From CAYHIN01 sp964356705 (GTDB lineage: Bacteria; Patescibacteriota; Microgenomatia; CAZETR01; Amesbacteraceae), in assembly GCA_964356705.1 (NCBI GenBank), contig CAYHIN010000002.1:1-39305 (forward strand): DNA of 39,305 nt. The letters are read 5' to 3'. Positions within the stretch are counted from its first letter, which is position 1; every line of letters begins with the position of its first letter. Shown piece by piece: positions 1 to 6,941 of the stretch. Under the pieces are notes generated by a model. That model did no database searches. It was not told the origin of the DNA and was given only the letters and a program-made list of their open reading frames with translations. The translations under genes were made by a program, and so were the position numbers.

Positions 1-60
1 GTTCCAGGCAATAAACCCCGGTATAATCTCGAGTATTCTCCTTTGTCTTCTAGTCATAAT

Positions 61-129
61 GTCATCCTGAACGACCCCCCGGTCATCCTGAGCGCCACCC
101 CGTCATCCTGAGTGAAGCGAAGGATCCAG
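61..129. repeat. Cluster of three GTCATCCTGAG-type repeats
   Basis: Three copies of the core GTCATCCTGA occur at 61, 82 and 102. The third (102-129) is full length, ending GAAGCGAAGGATCCAG. The full unit can fold, because ATCCT near one end pairs with AGGAT near the other. The first two copies are truncated after about 12 bases. The tatD stop codon (103-105) lies inside the third copy. Two more copies lie at 629-657 and 844-872. Similar interspersed elements are known from many bacterial genomes, but I cannot assign a named family. Confidence 0.8.
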
Positions 130-837
130 CTTAAATAATTTCACTGCATTTTCTGTCGTTATCTTGTCAATTGTATCAATACTTACCCCCCTTGTTTCAG
201 CCAAAACCTTTGCCACCAGCCGTACATTAGCCGGATTGTTTACTGATCCTCGCAAGGGTTCTGGGGCCAGATATGGACTATCTGTTTCTATTAGTAGTCT
301 ATCCTCAGGCACGGCCGAGGCGACCGCTCGCAAATCATGGCTGTTTTTGAAAGTCAGTATCCCCCCAAAACTTATATAACATCCCAGCCCCACAAACTTT
401 TTAGTCCACTCTTGATCTCCTGTCCAACAATGCATTTGGATGCCCCTTAGCACTTCGCGCTTAGCACTTAGCACTGAATACACTTTTTTAAACTGGTTTC
501 GACAGTGGACAACCAGAGGCAATCCAGTTTCTTTGGCGAGTTCAATGTTTACTTTGAATAATTGAACTTCCTCTTCACTATCCGAATCCAGTCCACATTC
601 CCCAATCGCCACCACTTTAGGCTCTTTTGTCATTCTGAGCAGCAGCGAAGAATCCAGTTCTTTACTCATTTCTTCAGGGTGAACTCCCACAGTAGCCCAG
701 ACGTTTGAATGTTTTTGCGCCAGCTCAATCGCCTTCTCGCTGCTCTCAAAATCTGCTCCACAGCAGATCATCTGCAGATCTAGACCTGCCCACATCTCCT
801 CTGGCACTTCATACAAATGACAATGTGCATCAATCAT
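103..837 (-). CDS. tatD: TatD-family metal-dependent hydrolase/DNase
   Basis: This 244-aa protein is a TIM-barrel, divalent-metal phosphoesterase of the TatD family, whose members act as 3'-5' exonucleases or DNases in the cytoplasm. The metal ligands are visible: DAHCHL at residues 3-8, the Glu of AIGECGLD near 80, VVHCR near 110, the His of HCWTG near 136, and ETDSPYLAPEP near 186. It lies 36 bp downstream of metG, a common bacterial pairing. Repeat DNA has entered the gene three times. Residues 60-70 come from a GTCATTCTGAG element, residues 120-131 from a 7-bp tandem repeat, and the last residues and stop from another GTCATCCTGAG copy. The segment after GLD is short and lacks the usual aromatic residues. 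Family assignment is firm; the substrate is unknown. Confidence 0.92.
   Translation of the reverse strand: MIDAHCHLYEVPEEMWAGLDLQMICCGADFESSEKAIELAQKHSNVWATVGVHPEEMSKELDSSLLLRMTKEPKVVAIGECGLDSDSEEEVQLFKVNIELAKETGLPLVVHCRNQFKKVYSVLSAKREVLRGIQMHCWTGDQEWTKKFVGLGCYISFGGILTFKNSHDLRAVASAVPEDRLLIETDSPYLAPEPLRGSVNNPANVRLVAKVLAETRGVSIDTIDKITTENAVKLFKLDPSLHSG
446..480. repeat. Heptanucleotide tandem repeat inside tatD
   Basis: On the plus strand this reads CTTAGCA CTTCGCG CTTAGCA CTTAGCA CTGAATA, four good 7-bp units and a degenerate fifth. It is translated on the minus strand as TatD residues 120-131, in the loop before HCWTG. The second unit carries A to C, which changes an in-frame TAA to GAA. The same unit recurs at 12618. 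Confidence 0.85.
629..657. repeat. GTCATTCTGAG-type repeat inside tatD, translated
   Basis: The copy reads GTCATTCTGAG, then CAGCAGCGAAGAATCCAG. On the minus strand it encodes TatD residues ELDSSLLLRMT (60-70), between the VGVHP and VVAIGE strands. This is a normally variable segment, so the reading frame has been kept. Confidence 0.8.
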
Positions 838-843
838 AGTTTT

Positions 844-872
844 GTCATCCTGAGCATACGCGAAGGATCCAG
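844..872. repeat. GTCATCCTGAG-type repeat between metG and tatD
   Basis: The copy reads GTCATCCTGAG, then CATACGCGAAGGATCCAG. It fills nearly the whole 36-bp gap between the metG stop (874-876) and the tatD start (835-837). The ATCCT/AGGAT arms could form a hairpin in the metG-tatD transcript. Confidence 0.8.
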
Positions 873-873
873 T

Positions 874-2307
874 TCATTTCAATCTCGGAAACAGCGGCTC
901 GCCCGCTTTTATATTTGGTCCTTCAAACTGATTCAATATTTTTTCAGCAGTCGACGGTAGGAACGGTCTCAAATTAAGAGAAATCAGATTTATACTATCC
1001 AAAAGTACTTTCAGTGTTTGAGTGAGCTCGTCTCCTTTTTGTGACCATGGTTTAGTTTGTTCAATAAAAGCATCCGTTTTCCCAATTATCTCCCAGATGT
1101 ATTCTAGAGCTTTATCAAATCTAAATTCTTCTAAGTGTTTGACGATCGCCGGATCCACAAAATCTTTTTTTTCTTTCACAGTTGGAAATTCCTGACCACT
1201 GTTTTCGCATAGCTTTGCAATTCTAGACACCAAATTCCCAAGTCCATTAGCCAGATTGGCATTATATATTTCCTTAAATCTTTCATTTGTGAAATCTCCA
1301 TCTTCCGAGGTGGGGATCTGCGACAACATAAAGTATCTGACAGCTTCCAGCCCAAACTCGTCAGCGAGGTCTTTAGGATGAATCCCATTACCAATCGACT
1401 TACTGATCTTTAGTCCTCCCACAATTACAAAGCTGTGTACAAATACACATTTAGGTAAAGCAATTCCAGCGGATAGCAACATTGCCGGCCAATACACGGT
1501 ATGGAATCGATTGATGTCTTTGCCAATTACATGCACGTCAGCAGGCCACCACTTTTTCCAAAGTGCTTCATCCCATCCATATCCAATTCCTGTCATATAG
1601 ATATTGAGGGCGTCAAACCATACGTAGATCACTTGATTTGGGTCATTTGGCACTGGTACTCCGACGCCCCGTGCTCTTTTCACAGATCTAGATATGCTGA
1701 AGTCCTCAAGACCTGATTTTATAAATGACAGCATTTCAGATTTTTTGTTCTCTGGAGTAATCCGTAATTCTCCACTTTCAATGAGATCAATTAGTTTTTG
1801 TTGGTACTTACTTAGTTTAAAAAAATAATTCTCCTCATCCACTAGTTCTGGTTTCTTTTGGTGTTCCGGACAGATTCCGTCCACAAGCTCCTTCTCAGTC
1901 TTAAAGCTCTCGCAACCCACACAATAATATCCCTTGTAGGTTTTTTTATAGATATCTCCGTTATCAAAGCATAAGTTCCACAGTTTCTGTACCCCTGGCC
2001 AGTGCTTCTCTTGGTCAGACCCTCTCTGAAATACATCTAGAGGTACTCCCAGATCGTTATAAATGTCATGCCAGATTTTGGAATATTTATCTAGATATTC
2101 CTGGGTTGGCAGTCCTTCTTTTTCAGCCGCCTGGACATTTTTCAATGCATTTTCGTCCGCGCCCGAAAGGAGCAATGTCTCTTCGCCCAACAACTGGTGA
2201 TATCTCCGAATTGTGTCCGCCTGAAAATATTCCAAGCTATGCCCCACGTGCGGCGACCCATTCACGTACGGGATCGCAGTCGTAATATAAAACTTTTTTG
2301 TAGTCAC
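874..2307 (-). CDS. metG: Methionyl-tRNA synthetase
   Basis: This 477-aa class I aminoacyl-tRNA synthetase charges tRNA-Met with methionine. The HIGH-type motif is HVGH at residues 20-23 and the KMSKS-type motif is KISKS near residue 300. A zinc-knuckle insertion contains CVGC and a later CPEH. The anticodon-binding helical domain follows. The protein ends at FPRLK and has no C-terminal tRNA-binding (Trbp/EMAP) domain, unlike many longer bacterial enzymes. The start codon is GTG (2305-2307), placed by the conserved N-terminus KKFYITTAIPYVNG. No Shine-Dalgarno is evident. It lies just downstream of a minus-strand terminator, so it probably has its own promoter and is co-transcribed with tatD. 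Confidence 0.97.
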   Translation of the reverse strand: MTTKKFYITTAIPYVNGSPHVGHSLEYFQADTIRRYHQLLGEETLLLSGADENALKNVQAAEKEGLPTQEYLDKYSKIWHDIYNDLGVPLDVFQRGSDQEKHWPGVQKLWNLCFDNGDIYKKTYKGYYCVGCESFKTEKELVDGICPEHQKKPELVDEENYFFKLSKYQQKLIDLIESGELRITPENKKSEMLSFIKSGLEDFSISRSVKRARGVGVPVPNDPNQVIYVWFDALNIYMTGIGYGWDEALWKKWWPADVHVIGKDINRFHTVYWPAMLLSAGIALPKCVFVHSFVIVGGLKISKSIGNGIHPKDLADEFGLEAVRYFMLSQIPTSEDGDFTNERFKEIYNANLANGLGNLVSRIAKLCENSGQEFPTVKEKKDFVDPAIVKHLEEFRFDKALEYIWEIIGKTDAFIEQTKPWSQKGDELTQTLKVLLDSINLISLNLRPFLPSTAEKILNQFEGPNIKAGEPLFPRLK

Positions 2308-2333
2308 GTTTGTTTTATTTTAACTCAAAATAA

Positions 2334-2356
2334 CAAAAAAACCGCCTCTCGGCGGA
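2334..2356 (-). terminator. Rho-independent terminator downstream of the yerC-like gene
   Basis: On the minus strand the stem CCGCC-GAGA-GGCGG (arms 2351-2355 and 2342-2346) is followed immediately by a run of seven T. It would end the transcript arriving from 2480-3182 and insulate metG. Confidence 0.85.
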
Positions 2357-2479
2357 TCTCTGACAACGTCAAATACCGCCTTTAAGCGAGCACTTGCATC
2401 ATCATGTAACTTCTGGTGGCCATAAGATGGATTATATAACTATCTAACTTAACTGGCAAACTGGATTACTGACAACTGA
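2357..2479. other. Intergenic stretch with degenerate ACTG repeats
   Basis: This gap of about 120 bp follows the yerC-like gene on the minus strand. I see no tRNA or conserved ORF. At 2449-2482 an ACTG core recurs at 7-8 bp spacing, resembling a decayed version of the heptad repeats found inside genes elsewhere in the window. Confidence 0.4.
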
Positions 2480-2845
2480 TCAACTCTCACGTCGAAGTTT
2501 AAACATTTTTTTAATTGTCTCTTCGGCGTGAGTAGCCCATTCCTCTGCCATTATTTTTTTCAGCGCCATCTTCCACCCCTCACTTTTAAGTCCTTGTTGC
2601 ACCACAGCCACCGTAGCGGACGATACTTTCAGATTTTGTTTTATATTTTCATAGCTTCTTTTTTTAGTTAGCCAATATCCGACCGCCAGTCTCTTAGATA
2701 TTGCCGACAGTTCAGTAGTCGTCAGGATTGCCGCCATTATTTTTTCGGCTTCCTCTGGGGTTTTTATGTCAGCCAGCAATTGGTTCCACATTTGCGTCAC
2801 CTGTTTTTCCAGCAGATTATTTACTTTTCTTTTCGAGACTTGCAT
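2480..2845 (-). CDS. YerC/YecD-type TrpR-like DNA-binding protein
   Basis: This 121-aa helical protein resembles the YerC/YecD branch of the TrpR superfamily. The region TPEEAEKIMAAILTTTELSAISKRLAV is the conserved leading helix pair. It is followed by the helix-turn-helix RSYENIKQNLKVSSATVAVVQQGL, in which the recognition helix begins near VSSATV. The family is presumed to regulate transcription; its targets are not known from sequence. The start ATG (2843-2845) lies 16 bp after the stop of the upstream small membrane protein. A strong terminator follows about 125 bp downstream. The C-terminal extension after GLKSEGWKMALKKI is basic and likely helical. Confidence 0.85.
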   Translation of the reverse strand: MQVSKRKVNNLLEKQVTQMWNQLLADIKTPEEAEKIMAAILTTTELSAISKRLAVGYWLTKKRSYENIKQNLKVSSATVAVVQQGLKSEGWKMALKKIMAEEWATHAEETIKKMFKLRRES

Positions 2846-2861
2846 TGCCGCGAAGTCTACT

Positions 2862-3182
2862 TCAATTGACTAAACTTATCAACCCCACCAAGACCAGTAG
2901 CACCCCAAAGCTTATCCAGTTCAGATACCCGATTCTATTCATGATCAGAAGATACAGTATTGCCAGAGTTACGACCCCTCCCCACTTTTTGCTTTTACAT
3001 ATCCAAGCCGAGAGAAAAAATATCCAGATGGCAACGAGTATCATCACCCCTGTCTCCACCCACATGTTTCCGGGTGGAAGTTTAAATATCAAAATCAGGC
3101 TGACCACAAAGACAACTGCGGCAATACATAGTCCCACAATTTGTCTTTTCTTCGGATCAGCGTTATATTTGTTTCTAGACAT
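2862..3182 (-). CDS. Small multi-spanning membrane protein, unknown function
   Basis: This predicted protein is 106 aa, starting MSRNKYNADPKKRQ. After a short positively charged N-terminus there are about three to four hydrophobic helices: IVGLCIAAVVFVVSLILIF, a second near MILVAIWIFFLSAWI, and two more near the C-terminus. I do not recognise a family. The reading frame stays open upstream to 3482, but the upstream part is antisense to rmuC and unlikely to be real. The chosen ATG (minus strand, 3180-3182) overlaps the rmuC ATG on the other strand. It is followed by the yerC-like gene after 16 bp, so the two probably form one operon. Confidence 0.65.
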   Translation of the reverse strand: MSRNKYNADPKKRQIVGLCIAAVVFVVSLILIFKLPPGNMWVETGVMILVAIWIFFLSAWICKSKKWGGVVTLAILYLLIMNRIGYLNWISFGVLLVLVGLISLVN

Positions 3183-3183
3183 G
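3180..3183. promoter_or_regulatory. Overlapping divergent start codons (CATG)
   Basis: The palindrome CATG holds the ATG of rmuC on the plus strand (3181-3183) and the ATG of the small membrane protein on the minus strand. Each promoter must therefore lie in the other coding region. Candidates are TATATT at 3164-3169 for rmuC and TAGAAT on the minus strand about 14 nt before its ATG. Confidence 0.5.
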
Positions 3184-4032
3184 AATACTGCCCTTATTCT
3201 AGCAATTATTATCCTCGGCTTTTTAGTCAGTCTGTTTCTTATTCGCAGGTGGCTCACGCAGCCAAAGTCCTCTGATCCTGCGGTAACTTCTTGGCTCTCC
3301 TCAGTCCAGTCTTCTCTAGACAGTTCCACTCGTCTCATGGCCGATGTCCAGCGGTCACTAGGTGAGATGTCCGAGGTGGGCCGCGGCATCAAGTCTCTCC
3401 AGGACTTTCTGGCTTCACCCAAATTGCGGGGTGGTCTAGGGGAAGAGATCTTGTCCCAGATGATCGGCGAGAGTTTTCCCAAAAACGCTTTTCATCTTCA
3501 GTATTCGTTTAAGTCCGGGGTAAAAGTCGATGCGGTCCTCAAGACGGATGCTGGGTTGCTGTGCATTGACTCAAAGTTTCCCACCCAAGAGTTTGTGGTG
3601 TCAGATATCAAAAAGCATATTTCCGATATCGCCAGAAAATATATCCTGCCCGAGGAAGGCACCATGGATTTTGCCCTCATGTATATTCCCTCAGAGAGTA
3701 TTTATTACGAGGTAGTGAGCAGCCGCGAGCTCACCAAGTTTTCCCGCGATCTTAGAGTCTATCCCGTTTCCCCAAACACTCTTTACGCCCATCTTCAGGT
3801 CTTGCTTCAGTCTCTTCAAGGAAAGGAATTGGAGGCCAAGTCTCGCCAGATATTGCAGACTCTGCGCGCCGCCCAAAAAGATTACGATCACCTGACTGAA
3901 AACATGGGAGTCCTCAATCGTCATCTGACCAACGCCTTCAACCAAATGAGTAATGTTAGTAACAGCGCAAACACCCTGGGTCAAAAACTGACCCACACCC
4001 ACATGCTAGAATCTGCTCATGAACAATCTTGA
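3181..4032 (+). CDS. rmuC: RmuC-family DNA recombination protein
   Basis: This 283-aa protein has an N-terminal membrane anchor (ALILAIIILGFLVSLFLI) followed by a polar helical stretch and the RmuC core. The core contains SPKLRGGLGEEILSQMI, VDAVLKTDAGLLCIDSKFP and FALMYIPSESIYYEVV, the nuclease-like fold typical of the family, followed by a C-terminal coiled coil. RmuC proteins limit DNA inversions and are related to PD-(D/E)XK nucleases; here D and the D-x-K of CIDSKFP are present. An ORF extends upstream to 2728, but the ATG at 3181 is the natural start because it directly precedes the membrane anchor. The 3' end overlaps the next gene by 14 bp. Confidence 0.92.
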   Translation: MNTALILAIIILGFLVSLFLIRRWLTQPKSSDPAVTSWLSSVQSSLDSSTRLMADVQRSLGEMSEVGRGIKSLQDFLASPKLRGGLGEEILSQMIGESFPKNAFHLQYSFKSGVKVDAVLKTDAGLLCIDSKFPTQEFVVSDIKKHISDIARKYILPEEGTMDFALMYIPSESIYYEVVSSRELTKFSRDLRVYPVSPNTLYAHLQVLLQSLQGKELEAKSRQILQTLRAAQKDYDHLTENMGVLNRHLTNAFNQMSNVSNSANTLGQKLTHTHMLESAHEQS

Positions 4033-4897
4033 TCTAATTTATACAATCACCTCTGACAAACTTCGTCTCCCGGGCATTCACTTTATTCCAGAGAATCCTA
4101 CAGATATATGTCTATTAGTAATTCACGGCATGAGTGGCAACATTCTGGAAAATTATTGGGGTGATGTATTAGGGCGGTATGCAGTTTCTCAAGGCGTAGG
4201 TTGCATCTTTTCTCACAATAGAGGATTTGGTCAGATCAGCGATCCCTCGTATGTTAATTCCAGCAAAAATCTGCACGCCGGAGCTGTGTATGAGAGATTT
4301 TCAGATTGTGTTTTGGATATCGATTCTTGGGTGGGTACTACCAGGAGTTTGGGTTACTCTAGAATAATTCTTCTAGGTCACAGCCTCGGTGGTCCAAAAG
4401 TAATCAAATATATGAGTGAGAAAAATCCCACAGAGATCGTCAAGGTGATTCTCGCATCCGCAGCAGACATGGTAGGTCTATTCTATAAAGATGAACCAAA
4501 CGCGGCAGCATTAATGTCAGAGGCACAGAGTAACATTTCGTCGGATCAACCAGAAAAACTACTTTCATCAAAGATTTGGGATTGGTATTTCTTGAGTTCG
4601 CAGACTCTAGTCGACTTATTCAGTGAGCATGGTCCAGCTGATCTGCTTCCAATTATTCGAAACCCTGATGTTTACCCAGAGCTCGCATCGATAAAAGTTC
4701 CCGTGCTTGCTTTCTATGGTGAGCACGACGATTCATATGTTCTCTCTACTCCTCAAGCCGACTTAGATCGAATGAAATCCAAAGCAACAAACACACCCAC
4801 ATTTACAACCGCCATCATCCCGGGTGCAAACCACGTTTATTTGGATAAAGAAAAAGAAATGTCAGCAGTTGTACTGTCGTGGATAAAGTCGCAATGA
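4019..4897 (+). CDS. Alpha/beta hydrolase
   Basis: This 292-aa alpha/beta-hydrolase-fold enzyme has the nucleophile elbow GHSLGG near residue 122. The oxyanion-side motif is VIHGMSGN, the likely acid is the Asp in FYGEHDDSY, and the catalytic His is in PGANHVYLD. No signal peptide is visible, so it is probably cytoplasmic. The sequence resembles small serine esterase/lipase-like proteins acting on unknown substrates. It starts 14 bp inside rmuC and its stop overlaps the start of the following Nudix gene (ATGA). It therefore heads a tight operon of small enzymes with little sign of pathway unity. Confidence 0.85.
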   Translation: MNNLDLIYTITSDKLRLPGIHFIPENPTDICLLVIHGMSGNILENYWGDVLGRYAVSQGVGCIFSHNRGFGQISDPSYVNSSKNLHAGAVYERFSDCVLDIDSWVGTTRSLGYSRIILLGHSLGGPKVIKYMSEKNPTEIVKVILASAADMVGLFYKDEPNAAALMSEAQSNISSDQPEKLLSSKIWDWYFLSSQTLVDLFSEHGPADLLPIIRNPDVYPELASIKVPVLAFYGEHDDSYVLSTPQADLDRMKSKATNTPTFTTAIIPGANHVYLDKEKEMSAVVLSWIKSQ

Positions 4898-5409
4898 ATC
4901 TAGATCTAACTCAATACAAAATAAGCCCACTCAGTATGGTCTTTCTGATTCAAGGCGACCAGATCCTGGTTCTCAGAAGAGCAGCAAATAAGCAAATTTT
5001 TCCAAACAAACTTTCAGGCTTTGGTGGCAAGATCGAGCCAGGTGAAGAATTATATTTAGCTGCAAACCGTGAATTTACAGAGGAAACAGGTCTCACAATC
5101 ACAGATCTAAAACTAAAAGGAAATTTCATCGTTTTTATGGGTAATGGCTTTGTGAATATTTTATATATTTTTGTCGGAACTCGATTTACAGGTGATTTAA
5201 TTACCAGTTCCGACGAAGGCACCATCTCCTGGATGGGTATTCAGGATTTTCTATCCTCACCCGACCGCGTTGATCATATTGGATACTATTTGGAAAAAGT
5301 AATCAAAGAAAACTCTGATCTGTACGTAGGAGTCGCCGTCCGTGAAGACGGAGTGATCACAAGTTACAATGACAACTCCGGCCACTTCGCAGACAGAAAT
5401 AAATCATGA
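4894..5409 (+). CDS. Nudix hydrolase (MutT-like)
   Basis: This 171-aa protein has a perfect Nudix box, GKIEPGEELYLAANREFTEE followed by TGL, with R-E and E-E metal ligands. The preceding FGGK and PNKLSGFGG resemble MutT/MTH1-type enzymes that clean oxidised nucleoside triphosphates, although the substrate cannot be read from sequence. A start at 4879 is possible, but the ATG at 4894 forms the ATGA overlap with the hydrolase stop that is used throughout this operon. Its own stop overlaps the next ATG in the same way. Confidence 0.92.
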   Translation: MNLDLTQYKISPLSMVFLIQGDQILVLRRAANKQIFPNKLSGFGGKIEPGEELYLAANREFTEETGLTITDLKLKGNFIVFMGNGFVNILYIFVGTRFTGDLITSSDEGTISWMGIQDFLSSPDRVDHIGYYLEKVIKENSDLYVGVAVREDGVITSYNDNSGHFADRNKS

Positions 5410-5876
5410 GTACTCAGTCTCTAATATCAAAATTGAAACCAGGAGTATTCATTTTGGTAAACGAAAAGAAATACGAAATTCTTCAACACATCGTTTGGTA
5501 TCAAGCCAAATGTGGAGAGAATTACGATAAGTATGTCCTAGGAGATGAGTCCGGGAACCATGAATACAGACTTTTCATTTCAGGAGACATTATTGGAATC
5601 TCAACAATATTCCATCATCCATTCCAAGAGCCAATGCCTAAAGAGTTAAATTTCGAGGGAAAGAGTTATCGACTGACTCAAGACGAATTTTGTGTTGTCA
5701 GATTGGTAGAAGGTCAAGAATTTTATAAAACAGGAGATGCAGAAATCTGGTGGGACTATGCACCAGTTGACGGTCACGGAGAAGGTCTCAGTTTAGGACG
5801 AAATTGGGATACTTGGGAACGTGAAGATCTGAGGACTCAGGAATTAAGCATCACGGACATACAAGTACAGGAATAA
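5406..5876 (+). CDS. Uncharacterised protein (possibly DUF4178-like)
   Basis: This 156-aa soluble protein is rich in aromatic and acidic residues and has no signal peptide. Segments such as KYEILQHIVWYQ, DESGNHEYRLFI and DAEIWWDYAPVDGHGEG suggest a small beta-rich fold. The pattern of W/Y-containing strands is reminiscent of DUF4178, but this is a weak match by eye. Its start overlaps the Nudix stop (ATGA) and its stop shares one base with the next start (TAATG), so it is certainly part of the operon. Function unknown. Confidence 0.7.
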   Translation: MSTQSLISKLKPGVFILVNEKKYEILQHIVWYQAKCGENYDKYVLGDESGNHEYRLFISGDIIGISTIFHHPFQEPMPKELNFEGKSYRLTQDEFCVVRLVEGQEFYKTGDAEIWWDYAPVDGHGEGLSLGRNWDTWEREDLRTQELSITDIQVQE

Positions 5877-6196
5877 TGAAATCATCCGCCTCGATTGATT
5901 ATCTTAAAGAAGAGGTATTCAGAGACATCTCAGGTCTTACGTATCGCCCAATGTTTGGCGGAGTTTGTATCTACAAAGATGGTGTTGCTTGCGGCATGCT
6001 AGCTGACGACATTTTGTATTTCAAAGTGGGGGACAACAACAGACCAGATTACGAAGCCGCCGGCAGCAAGCCATTTGAATATTCAATGAAAGGCAAGACT
6101 TACAAAATGTCATATTGGGAGGTTCCCCAGGAAGTTTTGGACGATTCTGATAAACTAAAAGTATGGCTAAAAAAGTCACTCGAGACAAAAAAGTAA
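5876..6196 (+). CDS. TfoX N-terminal domain protein
   Basis: This 106-aa protein matches the TfoX N-terminal domain. Diagnostic parts are YRPMFGGVCIYKDGVACGML, ILYFKVGDNNRPDYEAAG, PFEYSMKGKTYKMSYWEVPQ and the C-terminal helix. TfoX/Sxy regulates competence in gammaproteobacteria, but stand-alone N-domain proteins are widespread and their role is unknown. It starts by TAATG coupling to the preceding gene and overlaps the following small membrane protein by 34 bp. The C-terminal TfoX domain is absent. Confidence 0.85.
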   Translation: MKSSASIDYLKEEVFRDISGLTYRPMFGGVCIYKDGVACGMLADDILYFKVGDNNRPDYEAAGSKPFEYSMKGKTYKMSYWEVPQEVLDDSDKLKVWLKKSLETKK

Positions 6197-6438
6197 TCTG
6201 GTTCAAGGCCAAGCCTTACGGTTGGGGCTGGTACCCATCTACTTGGCAAGGCTGGGCAATCTTAGCCGGTTTCATCTTTATCTCAGTCTGTGATTATTAC
6301 CGTATTGCATCTACTTCTCAGTCCGATAGAGACATCATTGTCAACTTTATTCCCAGCATCTTTCTCTATTCCATCATTTTAATTATCATCTGTTACCTCA
6401 CCGGCGAAAAACCCAGATGGAGATGGGGAAATAAATAA
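6163..6438 (+). CDS. Small membrane protein with GWGWYPSTWQGW motif
   Basis: This 91-aa protein begins with a basic segment, then KPYGWGWYPSTWQGW, then two membrane helices (AILAGFIFISV and FLYSIILIIICYL), and ends with basic residues. The Trp/Gly-rich motif just before the first helix looks conserved and would sit at the membrane interface. From memory, similar small proteins occur in other CPR genomes, but I cannot name a family. The start lies inside the tfoX-like gene, and the stop is coupled to the GNAT start by TAATG. Confidence 0.75.
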   Translation: MAKKVTRDKKVIWFKAKPYGWGWYPSTWQGWAILAGFIFISVCDYYRIASTSQSDRDIIVNFIPSIFLYSIILIIICYLTGEKPRWRWGNK

Positions 6439-6926
6439 TGTTTGTTCCTCAGATTCTTTCAGACGAAGCAACAGCCAAAAAAGTAGGCGAGTTCTTGACC
6501 GGACCAAACGCATTCGATCAGACCTGGGCACCGAACGAAAAAGCCATAGTAGTTCAAGCGCCAATCGACAGTCTCACTGGCCACAACCATCGCTATTGGT
6601 TCATAGAGGACAAAGGAGAGATTATTGCAGCCATCGGTGTTCGAGAAAATAAATACGGCAGTGGAGGATATGAAATGGACTCTGATTATGTTTCTGTGCA
6701 CCGCAATTATCGCGGCCAGGGAATAGCGTCTTCGCTCATCAAAACAATGGAAGATTATGTCAAAGAACATGGTGGGAGATATATCCATGTTCTTACTTGT
6801 GATATAGATTCGTATCTCCCCGCCAGAAAGTTATATGAAAAACATGGTTATGTCCAAGTCGCCAAAATCCCAGATTATTATGTAAAAGGGGAAGGAAGAA
6901 TAGATTATTTTAAAACGATTCAATAA
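6438..6926 (+). CDS. GNAT N-acetyltransferase
   Basis: This 162-aa single-domain GCN5-related acetyltransferase has motif A as VSVHRNYRGQGIASSLIKTM, with the acetyl-CoA pyrophosphate loop RGQGIA. Motif B is seen in ARKLYEKHGYVQVAKI. The N-terminal half has the usual beta strands (RYWFIEDKGEIIAAIGVREN). The acceptor, a protein or small molecule, cannot be determined. It is the last member of the overlapping operon that begins at rmuC. A promoter-like TATAAT follows its stop codon. Confidence 0.9.
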   Translation: MFVPQILSDEATAKKVGEFLTGPNAFDQTWAPNEKAIVVQAPIDSLTGHNHRYWFIEDKGEIIAAIGVRENKYGSGGYEMDSDYVSVHRNYRGQGIASSLIKTMEDYVKEHGGRYIHVLTCDIDSYLPARKLYEKHGYVQVAKIPDYYVKGEGRIDYFKTIQ

Positions 6927-6928
6927 GT

Positions 6929-6934
6929 TATAAT
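6929..6934 (+). promoter_or_regulatory. TATAAT -10 box for leaderless SHMT-like gene
   Basis: A perfect TATAAT lies 7 nt before the ATG at 6942 in the 15-bp gap after the GNAT gene. There is no Shine-Dalgarno between them. Transcription would begin at or next to the start codon, giving a leaderless mRNA. Inferred from sequence only. Confidence 0.6.
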
Positions 6935-6941
6935 CGCACCT

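Noticed and set aside
22..27. TATAAT on the plus strand near the window start
   Set aside because: No plus-strand gene follows within the next 3 kb, so there is nothing for it to drive. It is probably chance in an A/T-rich stretch.
446..480. Heptad arrays as a CRISPR array
   Set aside because: Units are 7 bp, directly abutting and without spacers, and they lie inside coding sequence. No cas genes are present.
2357..2479. Possible tRNA or small RNA after the yerC-like gene
   Set aside because: I could not fold a cloverleaf or recognise tRNA signature bases on either strand.
2728..3180. Upstream extension of the rmuC reading frame
   Set aside because: The frame is open by chance and antisense to the small membrane protein and yerC-like genes. 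The ATG at 3181 gives the expected RmuC membrane anchor.
3183..3482. Upstream extension of the small membrane protein on the minus strand
   Set aside because: It is antisense to the conserved rmuC coding region and adds a hydrophilic stretch unlike a natural N-terminus.
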